From an uncultured Pelagibacteraceae bacterium (GTDB lineage Bacteria; Pseudomonadota; Alphaproteobacteria; Pelagibacterales; Pelagibacteraceae): a DNA stretch of 6,343 nt. Below are positions 5,452 through 6,343 of this stretch, one piece after another. The position numbers and the translations under genes were made by a program. Below the pieces are notes generated by a model that worked only from the letters and a program-made list of their open reading frames with translations, did not search any database and was not told the DNA's origin. The stretch lies in NCBI GenBank assembly GCA_902608305.1, contig CACLNK010000042.1:1-6343 (forward strand), in the 5' to 3' direction. Every line of letters starts with the position of its first letter. Within the stretch, counting starts at the first letter, position 1.

Positions 5452-6343
5452 TGATTGTTAATGAAAAAATTGCTGTAGATCATGGGTTAAAAAAATCTGA
5501 ATTTAAAGAAATATGCAATTTACTAAAAAGAGTTCCAAATATTACAGAACTAGGTTTGTTTTCTGCAATGTGGAATGAACACTGTTCGTACAAATCTTCA
5601 AAAATTCATTTAAAAAAACTTCCAACGACAGGTAAAAAAGTAATCCAGGGACCAGGTGAAAATGCTGGAGTGATAGATATAGAAGATGATGATGCGATTG
5701 TTTTTAAAATTGAAAGTCATAATCATCCTTCTTTCATCGAACCTTACCAGGGTGCTGCCACAGGTGTTGGTGGTATAATGAGAGATGTTTTTACAATGGG
5801 AGCTAGGCCAATAGCCAATTTAAACTCAATTCATTTTGGTTCTGTTCAACACAAAAAAACCAAAAATCTATTACGTGGTGTAGTTCAAGGTATTGGCGGT
5901 TATGGAAATTGCATGGGAATTCCTACAATCGGAGGTCAAACATATTTTGATGAGTCTTACAATGGAAATATTTTGGTAAATGCTATGACACTTGGGCTAG
6001 TAAACAAAAATAAAATTTTTTATTCAAAAGCCGCAGGTTTAAACAAACCTATCATTTATGTTGGGTCTAAAACTGGAAGAGATGGAATACATGGTGCTAG
6101 TATGGCATCAGCAATATTTGATGACAAAATAGAAGAAAAAAAGCCAACTGTCCAAGTTGGTGACCCATTTACTGAAAAACTTTTATTAGAAGCATGTTTG
6201 GAATTAATGGCTGACGATTCAATAATTGCAATTCAAGATATGGGTGCTGCTGGACTTACATCATCAAGTATTGAAATGGCCTCTAAAGGCAAATTAGGTA
6301 TAGAATTAAATTTAAGCAACGTGCCCTGTAGAGAATCAAATAT
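5451..6343 (+). CDS. purL: FGAM synthase subunit PurL, small type (3' end outside window)
   Basis: PurL is the ATP-dependent synthetase subunit that makes FGAM from FGAR and ammonia. Here 297 complete codons are present; small-type PurL is typically around 730 residues, so the C-terminal half or more lies beyond the window. Motifs in order are MWNEHCSYKSS (residues 40-50, with His44), GPGENAG (67-73), ESHNHPSFIEPYQG (88-101), GAATGVGGIMRD (101-112), MGARPIA (116-122), VQVGDPFTEKLLLEA (235-249) and IQDMGAAGL (261-269). These are the active-site and nucleotide/Mg-binding segments of the PurM/PurL ATP-binding fold. The protein starts directly with the synthetase core and lacks the PurS-like N-terminal domain of the large single-chain enzyme, which agrees with separate purS and purQ upstream. 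The ATG at 5451 overlaps the purQ stop by one base. No frame break is seen up to the window end. Confidence 0.97.
   Translation, partial: MIVNEKIAVDHGLKKSEFKEICNLLKRVPNITELGLFSAMWNEHCSYKSSKIHLKKLPTTGKKVIQGPGENAGVIDIEDDDAIVFKIESHNHPSFIEPYQGAATGVGGIMRDVFTMGARPIANLNSIHFGSVQHKKTKNLLRGVVQGIGGYGNCMGIPTIGGQTYFDESYNGNILVNAMTLGLVNKNKIFYSKAAGLNKPIIYVGSKTGRDGIHGASMASAIFDDKIEEKKPTVQVGDPFTEKLLLEACLELMADDSIIAIQDMGAAGLTSSSIEMASKGKLGIELNLSNVPCRESN

Noticed and set aside
5451..6343. purL as a truncated or broken gene because no stop codon is seen
   Set aside because: The frame is open and motif-perfect to the last base; the missing end is due to the window limit.

Overview
This window looks like ordinary, very compact chromosomal DNA from an AT-rich alphaproteobacterium. 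It is probably a genome-streamlined marine lineage such as SAR11/Pelagibacterales, although lineage is inferred from composition and gene content only. Lysine, asparagine and isoleucine dominate the proteins, and all seven stop codons visible are TAA. Outside genes there are only 26 bases: 1 at 202, 21 at 956-976 and 4 at 4513-4516. A de novo purine pathway argues against an obligate intracellular rickettsia-like parasite.

There are two divergent transcription units, both running off the window. The left unit, on the minus strand, starts at 955. It encodes a stand-alone CinA N-terminal-type (COG1058, MoaB/MogA-like fold) protein, followed one base later by the start of a gamma-glutamylcyclotransferase-like protein, of which only the first 67 codons are present. 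The right unit, on the plus strand, starts at 977 and reads sfsA-map-purB-purC-purS-purQ-purL, with purL cut by the window end at 6343. The two units are separated by only 21 bp, which must hold or border both promoters.

The pur genes encode the FGAM synthase complex (PurS, PurQ and small-type PurL), which turns FGAR into FGAM. They also encode SAICAR synthetase (PurC) and adenylosuccinate lyase (PurB), which act at later steps; PurB also acts in AMP formation. Map (methionine aminopeptidase) and SfsA (a nuclease-fold protein) are co-transcribed housekeeping genes with no known enzymatic tie to purine synthesis. Four of the six junctions in this unit are one-base TAATG stop/start overlaps without a convincing Shine-Dalgarno sequence, one is an 8-base overlap, and one (purC-purS) is a 4-base gap followed by a TTG start.

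Every complete gene keeps the diagnostic catalytic or ligand residues that I can place, so all appear functional. I see no mobile element, CRISPR array, RNA gene, riboswitch, terminator or sign of recent transfer, and no evidence of a new biological system. The points worth a second look concern expression architecture: overlapping and possibly leaderless divergent promoters, SD-poor translational coupling, and long A/T homopolymers inside genes.
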